Assembly (NCBI GenBank): GCA_903851195.1
Contig: CAINNJ010000025.1
Span: 248,001-312,000 of the forward strand
DNA from: an uncultured Acidobacteriia bacterium
GTDB taxonomy: Bacteria; Acidobacteriota; Terriglobia; Bryobacterales; Bryobacteraceae
Length of the DNA stretch: 64,000 nucleotides
Reading direction: 5' to 3'
Shown: piece after piece, positions 17,589 through 26,158 of the stretch
Layout: every line of letters begins with the position of its first letter
Position numbering within the stretch: the first letter of the stretch is position 1
The notes under the pieces: generated by a model
The model's input: the letters and a program-made list of their open reading frames with translations, nothing else
What the model was told of the DNA's origin: nothing
Databases searched by the model: none
Made by a program: the position numbers and the translations under genes

Positions 17589-18323
17589 CTAGTGTTCTTC
17601 GGCAACCGCGCCGGCCACGTACATCATCGTCAGCAGCACGAAAATGTAGGCCTGGAGCAGCGACACGAACACGTGCAGCCCCATGAAAACGGCGGGTCCG
17701 AATAAATAGGTCAGACTCAGAAACACCAGCGTCACCTGCTCGCCCGCATACATATTGGCGAACAGACGAATGGTGAGCGAGAGCGGCCGGGCCAGGTGGC
17801 TGATGATTTCAATCGGAATCATCAGCGGCGCCATCACCGGGATGGGCCCGAGGAACTGCTTCAGATACTTGCCGGGGTGCTTGGTCAGACCCACGATGTT
17901 GTAGTAAAGGAACGCAATCAGCGCGCATCCGGCGGGCACGTAAACGGCCTGCGTCGGGCTCATGAAGCCCGGAATGATGCCGATCAGATTCGCCAGCAGC
18001 AGGAACACGAAAAGGGTTTCGAACAGCACCACGTGATGGTGGCCGTCGTGGCCCACCTGATCCTCGGCCTGATCTTTCACAAAGCCATGCACCAGCTCCA
18101 TGGAGTGCTGCAGCGTGCCGGGCTTATCGACCGAAAGCCGGCTGCGCAGAATCAGAAACAGGACAATCATGATGACCGCGACCAACAGCTGCATCACAAT
18201 GTAATCGGCCCACGGTTCTTTCGGATCTTCCGCCGTGAGGTGGAAAAGCGCGAGTATCGCATTGCCGAGTCCGGCGAAATAAGTATTGAAAAGGTGTGCC
18301 AGCCAGGTTTCGTGCGTAATCAT
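17589..18323 (-). CDS. atpB: F0F1 ATP synthase subunit a
   Basis: 244 residues, five to six membrane helices. The essential arginine is in LTIRLFANMYAGEQV, and FKMP-like loops typical of subunit a are present (ELVHGFVKDQ, NLIGIIPGF). It forms the ion half-channels against the c-ring. Starts 6 bases after the atpI stop; 102 bases separate it from atpE. Confidence 0.95.
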   Translation of the reverse strand: MITHETWLAHLFNTYFAGLGNAILALFHLTAEDPKEPWADYIVMQLLVAVIMIVLFLILRSRLSVDKPGTLQHSMELVHGFVKDQAEDQVGHDGHHHVVLFETLFVFLLLANLIGIIPGFMSPTQAVYVPAGCALIAFLYYNIVGLTKHPGKYLKQFLGPIPVMAPLMIPIEIISHLARPLSLTIRLFANMYAGEQVTLVFLSLTYLFGPAVFMGLHVFVSLLQAYIFVLLTMMYVAGAVAEEH

Positions 18324-18329
18324 TGCGGG

Positions 18330-18728
18330 TTATTGTTTAAGCGTAACCAGTTCGTAAAGTATTTCCAGAATCGCAGCGGCCGGACAAACCAGAAAGCCGC
18401 AGAACGCGGCGGGACGGCTGAAACCCGAAAAGCTCAGTATAACAATGGCCCCGAACACGATGGCCGTGAACTGGATGAACACCCATAACCCGGTGCCTCG
18501 CCCTGGCCGGTCGTCCTCCGGTGTCCGCGTGTCCGTCGCCAGGCGGGAGACCCGGTTGGCGGCGCGTTCAATCAGCCGGAGATTCAGATACGCCGCCACC
18601 GACCCCAGCAGGAAGCCGCCCGCCGTCGCGATTCCGCTGACCAGAGCCGCGGCGACGGTCCCGGCGGCGGCCAGCAGCAGAATCCAGCGGGGCAGCCTCG
18701 CGACAGCCTGTTCGAACTCCTGCGACAT
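18330..18728 (-). CDS. AtpI-like ATP synthase subunit I (small membrane protein)
   Basis: 132 residues from ATG 18728; the longer upstream frame is not credible because it would run through atpZ in another frame. Four predicted membrane segments with the central GGFLLGSVAAYLNLRLIERA stretch resemble the AtpI/ATP-synthase-I family, which assists c-ring assembly or magnesium handling. It lies between atpZ and atpB with 1-base and 6-base gaps, which fits. Name by position and shape rather than strong motif. Confidence 0.7.
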   Translation of the reverse strand: MSQEFEQAVARLPRWILLLAAAGTVAAALVSGIATAGGFLLGSVAAYLNLRLIERAANRVSRLATDTRTPEDDRPGRGTGLWVFIQFTAIVFGAIVILSFSGFSRPAAFCGFLVCPAAAILEILYELVTLKQ

Positions 18729-18729
18729 C

Positions 18730-18930
18730 TTACTTGTCTTTATCCAGTTCACGAATAAGCGACACGAAGCCGGAAATGGTGCCGAGGCCAAGAAAAATGT
18801 AGCGGAGCCAGGTCGTGTGAAACAGCAGATCGAGCCCGTGGCCCATCGCGTAGCCGACGAAAGTGGAAATCGGCAGCAGCAGCGCCAGCGACGCATATTT
18901 CCCGATACCGCGTGTCGAGGAGGGATCCAT
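18730..18930 (-). CDS. AtpZ-like small ATP synthase accessory protein
   Basis: 66 residues with two membrane helices (ASLALLLPISTFVGYAMGHG and YIFLGLGTISGFVSLI). The pattern of a Gly-rich first helix, an LD linker and a short charged end matches the AtpZ family found as the first gene of ATP synthase operons. It begins the F0 operon, divergent from the TonB receptor gene. Confidence 0.78.
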   Translation of the reverse strand: MDPSSTRGIGKYASLALLLPISTFVGYAMGHGLDLLFHTTWLRYIFLGLGTISGFVSLIRELDKDK

Positions 18931-18986
18931 CGGTCTGATCCAACTTTACCTTGTTCTGATCTGGACTTTCCGGAGATGGCCCCCCT

Positions 18987-19013
18987 TTGACAAAAACTCC
19001 GGACAGATAGAAA
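18987..19013 (+). promoter_or_regulatory. Possible sigma-70 promoter of the TonB-receptor gene
   Basis: TTGACA (18987-18992) and TAGAAA (19008-19013) are separated by 15 bases, 28 bases before the ATG at 19042. TCCGGAG and CTCCGGA copies flank the -35 and could be an operator. The spacer is short, so confidence is limited. Confidence 0.4.
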
Positions 19014-19041
19014 CTGATGAACGGCCGATAACAGGATTGTC

Positions 19042-22000
19042 ATGAAATACACCACGTTGTTGTTGCTTTACTTAGCGGTCTTCCCGATGGCTGCAATGGC
19101 GCAGTCGAACAGCACCGCGACATTGAGCGGCACGGCCACGGATGCCACCGAATCGGTGATTCCGAACGTCGCGGTCTCCGCCACCAACGCGGACACCCAG
19201 CAGACGCGACGCACGGTGACCGACGTCAACGGCGTCTATCGTTTCGACCTTCTGCCCCCTGGCAATTACGATCTGAAAGCCGAGCACACGGGATTCAGCC
19301 CGGTATTGCGGAAGGCCGTCCCGCTGACCGTGGGCGCGGCGGCGACTCTCGACTTTCGCCTCCAGGTAAGCAGCGGCGCGGAAACCGTGGAAATCATCTC
19401 CGAAGCCCCGCCGGTCGAGACCACCCGCACCCAGCAGGCCAACGTCATCGAGCAGCGCGCCATTGCGGATCTTCCCATCGACCGCCGCGACTATCTGACC
19501 TTCAGCCTCCTCGCCCCCGGCGTCTCGGACTCCAAAGCGCACGCGGATTCCGACACCTACCGGGTCAAACAGACGCCCGATTCCGGCCTGTCCTTTTACG
19601 GCAGCAACGGCCGCGGCAACACCATCAACGTGGATGGCGGCGAATCGAACGATGGCGGCGGCGGCGTGCGGCCCACCATCGGGCAGGAAGCGGTGCGGGA
19701 GTTTCAGGTGAACCGTTCGAATTACACCGCGGAGTACGGCGGCTCGCGCGGCGGCGTGGTGAACATCGTCAGCAAGGGCGGCACCAACGCAATCCACGGC
19801 AGCGTGTTCGGCTTCTTCCGCAACAAGGGGCTGGACGCGACCAATCCCTTCAACGTGGTGCTGGATTCGGCCTCGAATACGCTCACCCGCGTGAAGCCGG
19901 ATTCCTCCCGGCAACAGTTCGGCGCCACCGTCGGCGGCCCCGTCCGCAAAGACAAGACGTTTTTCTTCCTCGATTACGAACAGGAACGGCGCCGCGAATC
20001 CACCGCCGTGCCGATCCTGACGGACACGTCCGTATTCGGCCCCACGCCCGCCCAGAAGGCGATTCTGGCCCAGTTGCCGGCGGCCGCGGCGGCGCAGTTG
20101 ACGGCGGCGCTTTCCACCCCGGCGGCCGTGCAGCAGATGTTCCAGATCAACAGCGGCATCTTCCCGTTCCAGACCGACCGGCATCAGGGTCTGGCCCGGC
20201 TGGACCACCAGTTCAACCGCGACAACCAGTTTTCCCTCCGGCTGAATACCAGCAAGGTTTACGACACCAATCCGAACGTCAGCGCGCTGACGGGAATTTC
20301 CCGAGGATTTCTGCAGGACACCTTCGATGCCACCGTGGCCATGTCGTGGATCCACGTCTTCACGCCGCGTTTGATCAATGAAACCCACGCGCAATTCAAT
20401 TACTTCGATCAGCTCACCGGAACCAACGACAAGTTCGGCCCGGCCCTGGAACTGGCCGGTTTCGGCAACTTCAACCGGGACCGCTTCCTGCCGAGCGAGA
20501 GCATTTCGCGGCGTCCCGAACTTTCCGACAATCTGACGTTCAGCCTGGGACGGCACACACTGCGCACCGGCGCTTATGCCCTGATCCGCAACGAACATTC
20601 CGATTCCGCCACGTTCTTCAGCGGCCGTTTTACCTTCGGGCCTCTGCCCGGAGGACTGGTCAATGCCGCTCTGGCCTCCACCACCATCAACTCGCTGCAG
20701 GCGTTCAATCTGGGGCTGGCGCAGAGCTATCAGCAGGGCTTTGGCGACGGCGCGGTGCGTGCCACGTATCCGCTGTTTGCCGGCTTCGTGCAGGATGAAT
20801 GGCGCGCCACGCCGTCCCTCACCATCAACGCGGGCCTCCGGTACGAAGTGGACAACCGGCGTTCGCCGCTGCCGACGGATCACAAGGAAATCGGCCCGCG
20901 CTTCGGCTTCGCATGGAGTCCCAACGGCAAGACGGTGGTTCGCGGCGGCTACGGGATTTACTACGCCACCATCGACTACCAGATCGATTACAGTGTCTAC
21001 GCCCTGGGCGTCACGCCGAGCGGCTTCCGGCCGATCGCGCAGGTGCTGACCACCATCCAGACGGCGGGAGCGCAAAGCGCGGCGAACATCTTCAGCACCC
21101 TGCGGGCAAAAGGGGTGATCGGCATTCCAACCCCAGGCCGTTCCATCACGCCGGCCGACCTGACGCAGTTCGGCATCAATATCAGCCAGACGGGACCTCT
21201 GCCGCCGCTTTCCGTGGTCTTCAGCGCCGCGCCCGATTACAAGAACCCGCAAACGCAGCAGGCGAGCCTCGGGATTCAGCACGAATTCACGCAGGGCTTC
21301 ACCGCTTCGGCCAGCGGCGTCTTCGTGCGCGGGTCGCACCTGACCGATGCGTACGACAACAATCTGCTTTCCACGGCGCCTTTCGATAAAACCCTCGGCA
21401 CCCAGAACTACGCGCCGGACGCCACCCACCCCGGCGGGTATTTCGTCAATCCGCTGATCTACCAGAGCAACGTCTATGAGTCGAATTCGAACTCGTTTTA
21501 CAGCGGCCTGATTCTGGAAGCCGGCAAGCGGATGGGACGCGCCGTGCAACTCAACGCCAACTACACCTGGAGCCATGCGACCGATGAGACCACCGACTAC
21601 AACAGCGATTTCGAGCCGAACAACCAGTTCTGCCGCCGCTGCGACCGGTCTTCTTCATCGTTCGACGAACGTCACAAAATCGTGGCCTACGCGGTGCTGC
21701 AGTCGCCGTCTTCCCGCGATGCCTGGACGCGCGACTGGATTTTCTCCCCCATCTATCAGTTCCACAGCGGCCAGCCGTTCAATCTGCTGGTGGGCGGCAC
21801 CGATCTGAATAACGACCGTCACAATACGACGGACCGGCCGGCGTTCGCGGGCCGGAATACCGGCCTCGGACCGAGTTTCTGGACCTTCGACACGCGCCTG
21901 CAGCGGGGCTTTGCGCTGCGGGAAAAGATGCGGATGGACATCATGTTCGAAGCCTTCAATTTTTTCAACAAGCTGAACTACCAGAGCGTGAACAATACCG

Positions 22001-22128
22001 TGGGCGCGACATTCACAGGACCGTTCAACGTCACGGGGCGGGATGACCGGAAGCCGACCGATCCTCTCGGTTTCACTTCGGCGTTCGAGTCGCGTCGCCT
22101 GCAACTGGGTTTCCGGTTGACGTTCTAA
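19042..22128 (+). CDS. Oar-like TonB-dependent outer-membrane receptor with N-terminal carboxypeptidase-regulatory-like domain
   Basis: 1028 residues: signal peptide to about 21 (AMAQ), a CarboxypepD_reg-like beta domain (about 25-110, DVNGVYRFDLLPPGNYDL), a plug domain with the EFQVNRSNYTAEYGG segment, then a long beta-barrel ending in aromatic LGFRLTF. Acidobacteria carry many such receptors, thought to import or bind complex glycans or oligomers. No SusD-like partner or substrate gene is adjacent. Divergent from the atp operon. Confidence 0.92.
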   Translation: MKYTTLLLLYLAVFPMAAMAQSNSTATLSGTATDATESVIPNVAVSATNADTQQTRRTVTDVNGVYRFDLLPPGNYDLKAEHTGFSPVLRKAVPLTVGAAATLDFRLQVSSGAETVEIISEAPPVETTRTQQANVIEQRAIADLPIDRRDYLTFSLLAPGVSDSKAHADSDTYRVKQTPDSGLSFYGSNGRGNTINVDGGESNDGGGGVRPTIGQEAVREFQVNRSNYTAEYGGSRGGVVNIVSKGGTNAIHGSVFGFFRNKGLDATNPFNVVLDSASNTLTRVKPDSSRQQFGATVGGPVRKDKTFFFLDYEQERRRESTAVPILTDTSVFGPTPAQKAILAQLPAAAAAQLTAALSTPAAVQQMFQINSGIFPFQTDRHQGLARLDHQFNRDNQFSLRLNTSKVYDTNPNVSALTGISRGFLQDTFDATVAMSWIHVFTPRLINETHAQFNYFDQLTGTNDKFGPALELAGFGNFNRDRFLPSESISRRPELSDNLTFSLGRHTLRTGAYALIRNEHSDSATFFSGRFTFGPLPGGLVNAALASTTINSLQAFNLGLAQSYQQGFGDGAVRATYPLFAGFVQDEWRATPSLTINAGLRYEVDNRRSPLPTDHKEIGPRFGFAWSPNGKTVVRGGYGIYYATIDYQIDYSVYALGVTPSGFRPIAQVLTTIQTAGAQSAANIFSTLRAKGVIGIPTPGRSITPADLTQFGINISQTGPLPPLSVVFSAAPDYKNPQTQQASLGIQHEFTQGFTASASGVFVRGSHLTDAYDNNLLSTAPFDKTLGTQNYAPDATHPGGYFVNPLIYQSNVYESNSNSFYSGLILEAGKRMGRAVQLNANYTWSHATDETTDYNSDFEPNNQFCRRCDRSSSSFDERHKIVAYAVLQSPSSRDAWTRDWIFSPIYQFHSGQPFNLLVGGTDLNNDRHNTTDRPAFAGRNTGLGPSFWTFDTRLQRGFALREKMRMDIMFEAFNFFNKLNYQSVNNTVGATFTGPFNVTGRDDRKPTDPLGFTSAFESRRLQLGFRLTF

Positions 22129-22142
22129 CGGGCATTGCCCGC

Positions 22143-22171
22143 GATTCCGGCATTTTTTCGCTCGCGGAATC
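22143..22171. repeat. Inverted repeat after the TonB-receptor gene
   Basis: GATTCCG (22143-22149) and CGGAATC (22165-22171) enclose a loop containing TTTTTT; a small CGGGC-ATT-GCCCG hairpin precedes it. This may be a weak terminator, but the T-run is in the loop rather than after the stem. Confidence 0.35.
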
Positions 22172-22241
22172 AGTGATTTGCGGTTCCGCCAGGCATACCG
22201 TCAAGGTCGCGCGTGTTCACCATGAAGCCAGGGAGAACACC

Positions 22242-22877
22242 ATGGCGGAGACAGCGGAACTGCAGAAGAACGTGGCGGCAGGAGTGGCGCATGACCTGAA
22301 TAACCAGGTGATGCTGATTCTGAATCACCTGGAAGCATCGGATCTCGACGGCGCGAAACGGGCGGCGGCGCGATGCTCCGAACTGACCAAGGGCTTGTTG
22401 TCGTGGTGTCGTGGCGATTCGCCGGACCTTTGCGCCCTGGATCCCGTTCGCTGGCTGACGGATTTTGGAAACTCGCTGCGCCTGCCGGAGCGCGTTGCCC
22501 TGCGGATGACTCTGCCACAAGCGCTTCCGGAGATCCTGGCGGACTCCGCCGCGCTCTCGCGGATCTTCACCAACCTCATCGGGAACGCGCTCGAAGCCAT
22601 GGGTGATACCGGCCGGATCCGGATCACGGCAGGCGCCGGGTTCGTTCAGTTGCAGGATTCCGGCCCCGGAATTCCACTATCCAACCGGGACCGGATCTTC
22701 GAGCCGTTCTTCACCACCAAGGGCGCCCGCGGCACCGGACTCGGTCTCTGCATCGTGCAGGACCTCATGCGTCAAATGGGCGGCAGTGTTCAGTTCCTCG
22801 AAACAACGGAGCGCGGCGCCTGTTTCGAGCTGCGCTTCCGTCTCGCGGATCAGCGGCGATCGCGGTCCCGGTCGTGA
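22242..22877 (+). CDS. Minimal soluble histidine kinase (HATPase_c) without sensor domain
   Basis: 211 residues from ATG 22242, with GGGAG 6 bases upstream. It contains the H-box [10 protein letters not shown], the N-box [10 protein letters not shown], the G1 box DSGPGIP, the F-box [10 protein letters not shown] and the G2 box GTGLGLCIV, so all ATP-binding motifs of a two-component kinase are present. There is no sensor, PAS or membrane segment and no receiver gene next to it; the signal must come from a partner protein. The C-terminus (RRSRSRS) overlaps the end of the next gene on the other strand by 28 bases. Confidence 0.85.
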   Translation: MAETAELQKNVAAGVAHDLNNQVMLILNHLEASDLDGAKRAAARCSELTKGLLSWCRGDSPDLCALDPVRWLTDFGNSLRLPERVALRMTLPQALPEILADSAALSRIFTNLIGNALEAMGDTGRIRITAGAGFVQLQDSGPGIPLSNRDRIFEPFFTTKGARGTGLGLCIVQDLMRQMGGSVQFLETTERGACFELRFRLADQRRSRSRS

Positions 22878-23230
22878 TCGTCGCGGTCATGATGATCCCG
22901 CTCGCGGTCGCGGTCCCAGCGATGATCGTGATCGCGGCGCCCCCGGTCTCCCTCCCAGTGCCCCTCGAAAAAGCGCTGGCCATCGTGACGAGGCCCCACC
23001 CAGGTGGCGCCTTCATAGGGCGGCCTTGTCCAGTAGCCGTTGTGCCACCGGTAGCGGCCACCTTCCGGATACCAGTAGCCATCCACCCAGACGAAACCCG
23101 GCCCGGGCGCCCGAGGCCGCGCATGCATCACCCGCGGCGGAGGAGGGGGACCAATCTGAATACCGAACGAAACCTGACCGAACATCGCACTGCACCCCAA
23201 CAGAAACAGGGTGAACATCCGCTTTTGCAT
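22850..23230 (-). CDS. Secreted WXXGXW-repeat protein with His/Asp/Arg-rich tail
   Basis: 126 residues: signal peptide to about residue 23, a proline stretch, then YXXWV/WXXGXW-type repeats (VWVDGYWYPEG, YRWHNGYWTRPP, FFEGHW), and a tail of about 35 residues made almost entirely of D, H and R. WXXGXW proteins are small envelope proteins of unknown function; the tail could bind metal or polyanion. The tail-coding repeats also encode the end of the opposite kinase gene. CAGGAG precedes the start. Confidence 0.75.
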   Translation of the reverse strand: MQKRMFTLFLLGCSAMFGQVSFGIQIGPPPPPRVMHARPRAPGPGFVWVDGYWYPEGGRYRWHNGYWTRPPYEGATWVGPRHDGQRFFEGHWEGDRGRRDHDHRWDRDRERDHHDRDDHDRDRDRR

Positions 23231-23254
23231 GGCTGACTCTCCTGCCTTATCCAG

Positions 23255-23271
23255 AGCATGCGCAGTGCCAC
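23255..23271 (-). promoter_or_regulatory. Weak sigma-54-like promoter candidate
   Basis: The minus strand reads GTGGCACTGCGCATGCT: GG and GC separated by exactly 10 bases, with TGGCAC matching the -24 element but TGCT a poor -12. It lies 25 bases before the WXXGXW start codon. Confidence 0.3.
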
Positions 23272-23329
23272 TTCCGGATGATCTTGTTGTTTTCCCAGTG
23301 ATATCATTTTCCGAACAGGTGCAATTGCC

Positions 23330-23761
23330 ATGAAGGTTTCAAATCGTTCTCTGTTCTGCTTACTGATCAACGGAATCGGACTGCTCGGGCTGGCGATTCC
23401 GGCCGTCGCGCACCACTCCTTCGTCGCGGAATTCGATGAGTCGAAGCCCGTCAAGGTCACGGGAACCGTAACAAAAGTGGAGTGGCAGAATCCTCACGTC
23501 TGGTTTTACGTGGATGTGAAGGATGAAACAACAGGCAAAGTCGCGAACTGGGGCTTTTCGGGCGGGGCGCCGGGCCAGTTGATGCGCCGCGGTGTCACCC
23601 GCGACGTGATCAAACCCGGCATGGTGATCAAGGTGGAGGGCTACCGGGCGCGCGACGGCTCCAACAACAGTTCCGGCGGCAAGGTGACCTTCCAGGATGG
23701 CCGCATGGTGTTCACCGCATCCGCCGAAGACCGGATTCCCGGCGAGAAGGACAAAAAATGA
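23330..23761 (+). CDS. DUF6152 secreted protein
   Basis: 143 residues with a signal peptide (to about AVA-HH). The core HHSFVAEFDESKPVKVTG, VEWQNPHVWFYVDV and VIKPGMVIKVEGYRARDG matches the DUF6152 family, a beta-barrel OB-like secreted domain common in Acidobacteria and Proteobacteria. Function unknown. It overlaps the next secreted protein by ATGA, suggesting the two act together. Confidence 0.8.
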   Translation: MKVSNRSLFCLLINGIGLLGLAIPAVAHHSFVAEFDESKPVKVTGTVTKVEWQNPHVWFYVDVKDETTGKVANWGFSGGAPGQLMRRGVTRDVIKPGMVIKVEGYRARDGSNNSSGGKVTFQDGRMVFTASAEDRIPGEKDKK

Positions 23762-24516
23762 ATTGGCTTCGCATTTTCATTTTGCCCTTAATCGCTATTC
23801 CGATGCTGGCGCAGAGTTCGGGCGCGCAGAAATCCGTCCCCCGGATGCCGGACGGCAAACCGGATTTCAGCGGCATCTTCGAATGGCCGAAGAGTCCGAA
23901 TGGCGAGCACGGCAAAGGCTCGGCGACCATCTTCGACCGGAAGAACTTCGCCCCGCTGAAGCCGGGCGGCGAAGCATTCCTGGAGCCGCGCACCGGCGAC
24001 ATGCGGCACGATGAACCGCGCGATTTCTGCATGCCCGCGGGCTTCCCCGGCGGCATGCTCTCCGCCAACGCCGTCCGCCTGGTGCAAAACAGGAATTTCC
24101 TCGTGATCGCGCATGAGTTCCAGAACAACACGCGCCTGATTCCGCTGGACGGCCGTCCCCACCGCGAAGGGCTGGAGCCCATGTTCTACGGCGACCCCGT
24201 GGGGCACTGGGAGGGCGACACCCTGGTCATCGACACCACGCAGTTCAAGCGCTGGGCTCTGGACGATTACTTCTACACGAATCCCAAAGAGTTCCGCATG
24301 CACAGCGATGCGTTGCACACCACCGAGCGCATGAAATGGAAAGACGCGGCGACCATCTCCTACCAGCTCACCATCGACGATCCGAAGATTTTCTCCGCCG
24401 CCTGGTCGCAGGATTTCGAAATGAAAGCGCGGCCCGACTGGGAGAAGATGGGCATCTTCGAGTACGTGTGCGAAGAGAACAACCGCTGCCCCGGCGGCAA
24501 GTGCGAAAAGCACTAA
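23758..24516 (+). CDS. Conserved secreted protein of unknown function (DUF6152 partner)
   Basis: 252 residues with a signal peptide (LIAIPMLAQ). The sequence has family-like blocks: RMPDGKPDFSGIFEWP, FCMPAGFPG, DPVGHWEGDTLVIDTTQF and DAATISYQLTIDDP, followed by a Cys-containing tail (CEENNRCPGGKCEKH). Proteins with the WEGDTLVIDT block often follow DUF6152 genes in Acidobacteria. No enzyme motif is recognised. Confidence 0.7.
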   Translation: MNWLRIFILPLIAIPMLAQSSGAQKSVPRMPDGKPDFSGIFEWPKSPNGEHGKGSATIFDRKNFAPLKPGGEAFLEPRTGDMRHDEPRDFCMPAGFPGGMLSANAVRLVQNRNFLVIAHEFQNNTRLIPLDGRPHREGLEPMFYGDPVGHWEGDTLVIDTTQFKRWALDDYFYTNPKEFRMHSDALHTTERMKWKDAATISYQLTIDDPKIFSAAWSQDFEMKARPDWEKMGIFEYVCEENNRCPGGKCEKH

Positions 24517-24551
24517 AACGGCACGGCCGGACATTCCGCGGCCGGTCCGGT

Positions 24552-24557
24552 TAAACT
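24552..24557 (+). promoter_or_regulatory. -10 box (TAAACT) for a possibly leaderless carboxylase mRNA
   Basis: TAAACT is followed by 8 bases and the ATG at 24566, with no Shine-Dalgarno before it. Confidence 0.45.
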
Positions 24558-24565
24558 CGAATCGG

Positions 24566-26158
24566 ATGCAGGAAGACCGGATGCAGGCTCGCGTCGCGCA
24601 CATGCGGCATCTCGTGGAGACGCTGCGGCATTTAGAGGACCGGCTGCGGGAGGGCGGCGGTCCGCAGAAGATCGAAAAGCAGCATCGCGCCGGAAAACTG
24701 ACCGCGCGCGAGCGGATTCAGCAACTGCTCGACCCGCAGTCCCGGCTGGTTGAAATCGGCCTGCTGGTGGCTTATGACAAGTACGACGGGCAGGCTCCGG
24801 CCGCCGGTGTGGTGACCGGTATCGGCCGTATCGAAGGCCGTCCCGCGGTGGTGGTCGCGAACGATGCCACCGTGAAAGCCGGGGCCTGGTGGCCGGAGAC
24901 GATCACCAAGATCCTGCGCGCCCAGGAGATCGCCATGCGGAACCGCGTGCCGATCGTCTATCTGGTGGATTCGGCGGGTGTCAACCTGCCCTATCAGGAC
25001 GGCATTTTTCCGGGCCAGTACGGCGCGGGCCGGATCTTCTACTACAACTCGCTCATGCGGCGCAAACTGCATGTGCCGCAGATCGCGGCCGTCATGGGGC
25101 CCTGTATCGCGGGCGGCGCTTATTTGCCGGCGCTGAGCGACGTGATCCTGATGGTGGAGAAGACGAGTTTCATGGGGCTGGGCGGGCCGAATCTGGTGAA
25201 GGGCGCGACCGGCCAGTCCATCGATCAGGAGAGTCTCGGCGGCGCGCACCTGCACAACGCCACCAGCGGCGTGGCCCATTACGTCGCCAAAGACGATGGG
25301 GAGTGTCTGCGGATGATCCGGGCGCGTTTTCGTTCCCTGCCCGCTCCGGTGAGCGCGGCGGCGGGCGCGGAACCGGCCAAGTCCGTCGACGAACTTTACG
25401 GCATCCTGCCGGCGGATCATCGCCTGCCGTACGCCGTGGAAGACCTGCTCGTGCGGATCTTCGACGCGGGCGATTTCGTCGAGTTCCAGCCGGAATTCGC
25501 GCCGGAGATGCTCTGCGCCAACGCGCGTCTGAACGGGCACCCGGTGGCGGTGATCGCGAACCGGCGGGGCTTTCTGAAGCCTCGCATCGGCGGGATTATC
25601 TATACGGAAACGGCCCGCAAGGTCGCGTACTTCGTGGAACTGGCGGAGCGCGAAGGTACGCCGATTGTGTACGTGCAGGATGTTTCCGGCTTCATGGTGG
25701 GCCTGCAGGCGGAAAGCGAGGGCATCATCCGCGCGGGCGCCGAGATGGTGGAAACGATGTCCTGCGCCAGCGTGCCCCGCATCGTGCTGACCACCAATCA
25801 CGCGAGCGGCGCGGGCTATTACGCGATGGCCGGGCAGGGCTTCGATCCGAACTTTACGTTTAGCTGGCCGACGGCGCGCATCGGCGTGATGGAAGGCGAT
25901 TCGGCGGTGCAGGCGATGTTCTCGGCGGAACTGGAAAAGCTCAAAAAATCCGGCGAAACCGTTCCGGCGGAACTGCAGGAATCGATCGACCGCACGCGGG
26001 CGGATTACGAACGCTGGCTCGACGCGAAGTATGCCGCGGCGCGCGGGCATTGCGACGCGCTGATCGATCCGAAAGACACGCGCGAGGTGCTGACCCTCGC
26101 GCTCGAAGTGGCGCTGAACCGCCCGCGCGCGACGGCGCTGGCACTGGAGACTCTGTAG
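24566..26158 (+). CDS. Acyl-CoA carboxylase, carboxyltransferase (beta) subunit
   Basis: 530 residues. The two crotonase-like halves of biotin-dependent carboxyltransferases are clear: KLTARERIQQLLDP, AGVVTGIGRIEGRPAVVVAND, PIVYLVDSAGVNLPYQDG, GPCIAGGAYLPAL, then the second half with GRKVAYF-like and ASGAGYYAMAG segments. It is closest in look to methylcrotonyl-/geranyl-CoA carboxylase beta chains rather than AccD. It should pair with a biotin carboxylase alpha chain, which is not present here. First gene of a five-gene operon with AtuA-like proteins; next start is immediate. Confidence 0.9.
   Translation: MQEDRMQARVAHMRHLVETLRHLEDRLREGGGPQKIEKQHRAGKLTARERIQQLLDPQSRLVEIGLLVAYDKYDGQAPAAGVVTGIGRIEGRPAVVVANDATVKAGAWWPETITKILRAQEIAMRNRVPIVYLVDSAGVNLPYQDGIFPGQYGAGRIFYYNSLMRRKLHVPQIAAVMGPCIAGGAYLPALSDVILMVEKTSFMGLGGPNLVKGATGQSIDQESLGGAHLHNATSGVAHYVAKDDGECLRMIRARFRSLPAPVSAAAGAEPAKSVDELYGILPADHRLPYAVEDLLVRIFDAGDFVEFQPEFAPEMLCANARLNGHPVAVIANRRGFLKPRIGGIIYTETARKVAYFVELAEREGTPIVYVQDVSGFMVGLQAESEGIIRAGAEMVETMSCASVPRIVLTTNHASGAGYYAMAGQGFDPNFTFSWPTARIGVMEGDSAVQAMFSAELEKLKKSGETVPAELQESIDRTRADYERWLDAKYAAARGHCDALIDPKDTREVLTLALEVALNRPRATALALETL

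Noticed and set aside
19072-21576. 834-codon open frame antisense to the TonB-receptor gene
   Set aside because: High-GC shadow of a clear receptor; the antisense translation has no domain and poor composition.
22143-22171. Rho-independent terminator after the TonB-receptor gene
   Set aside because: The T-run is within the loop rather than after the stem, so it is listed only as an inverted repeat.
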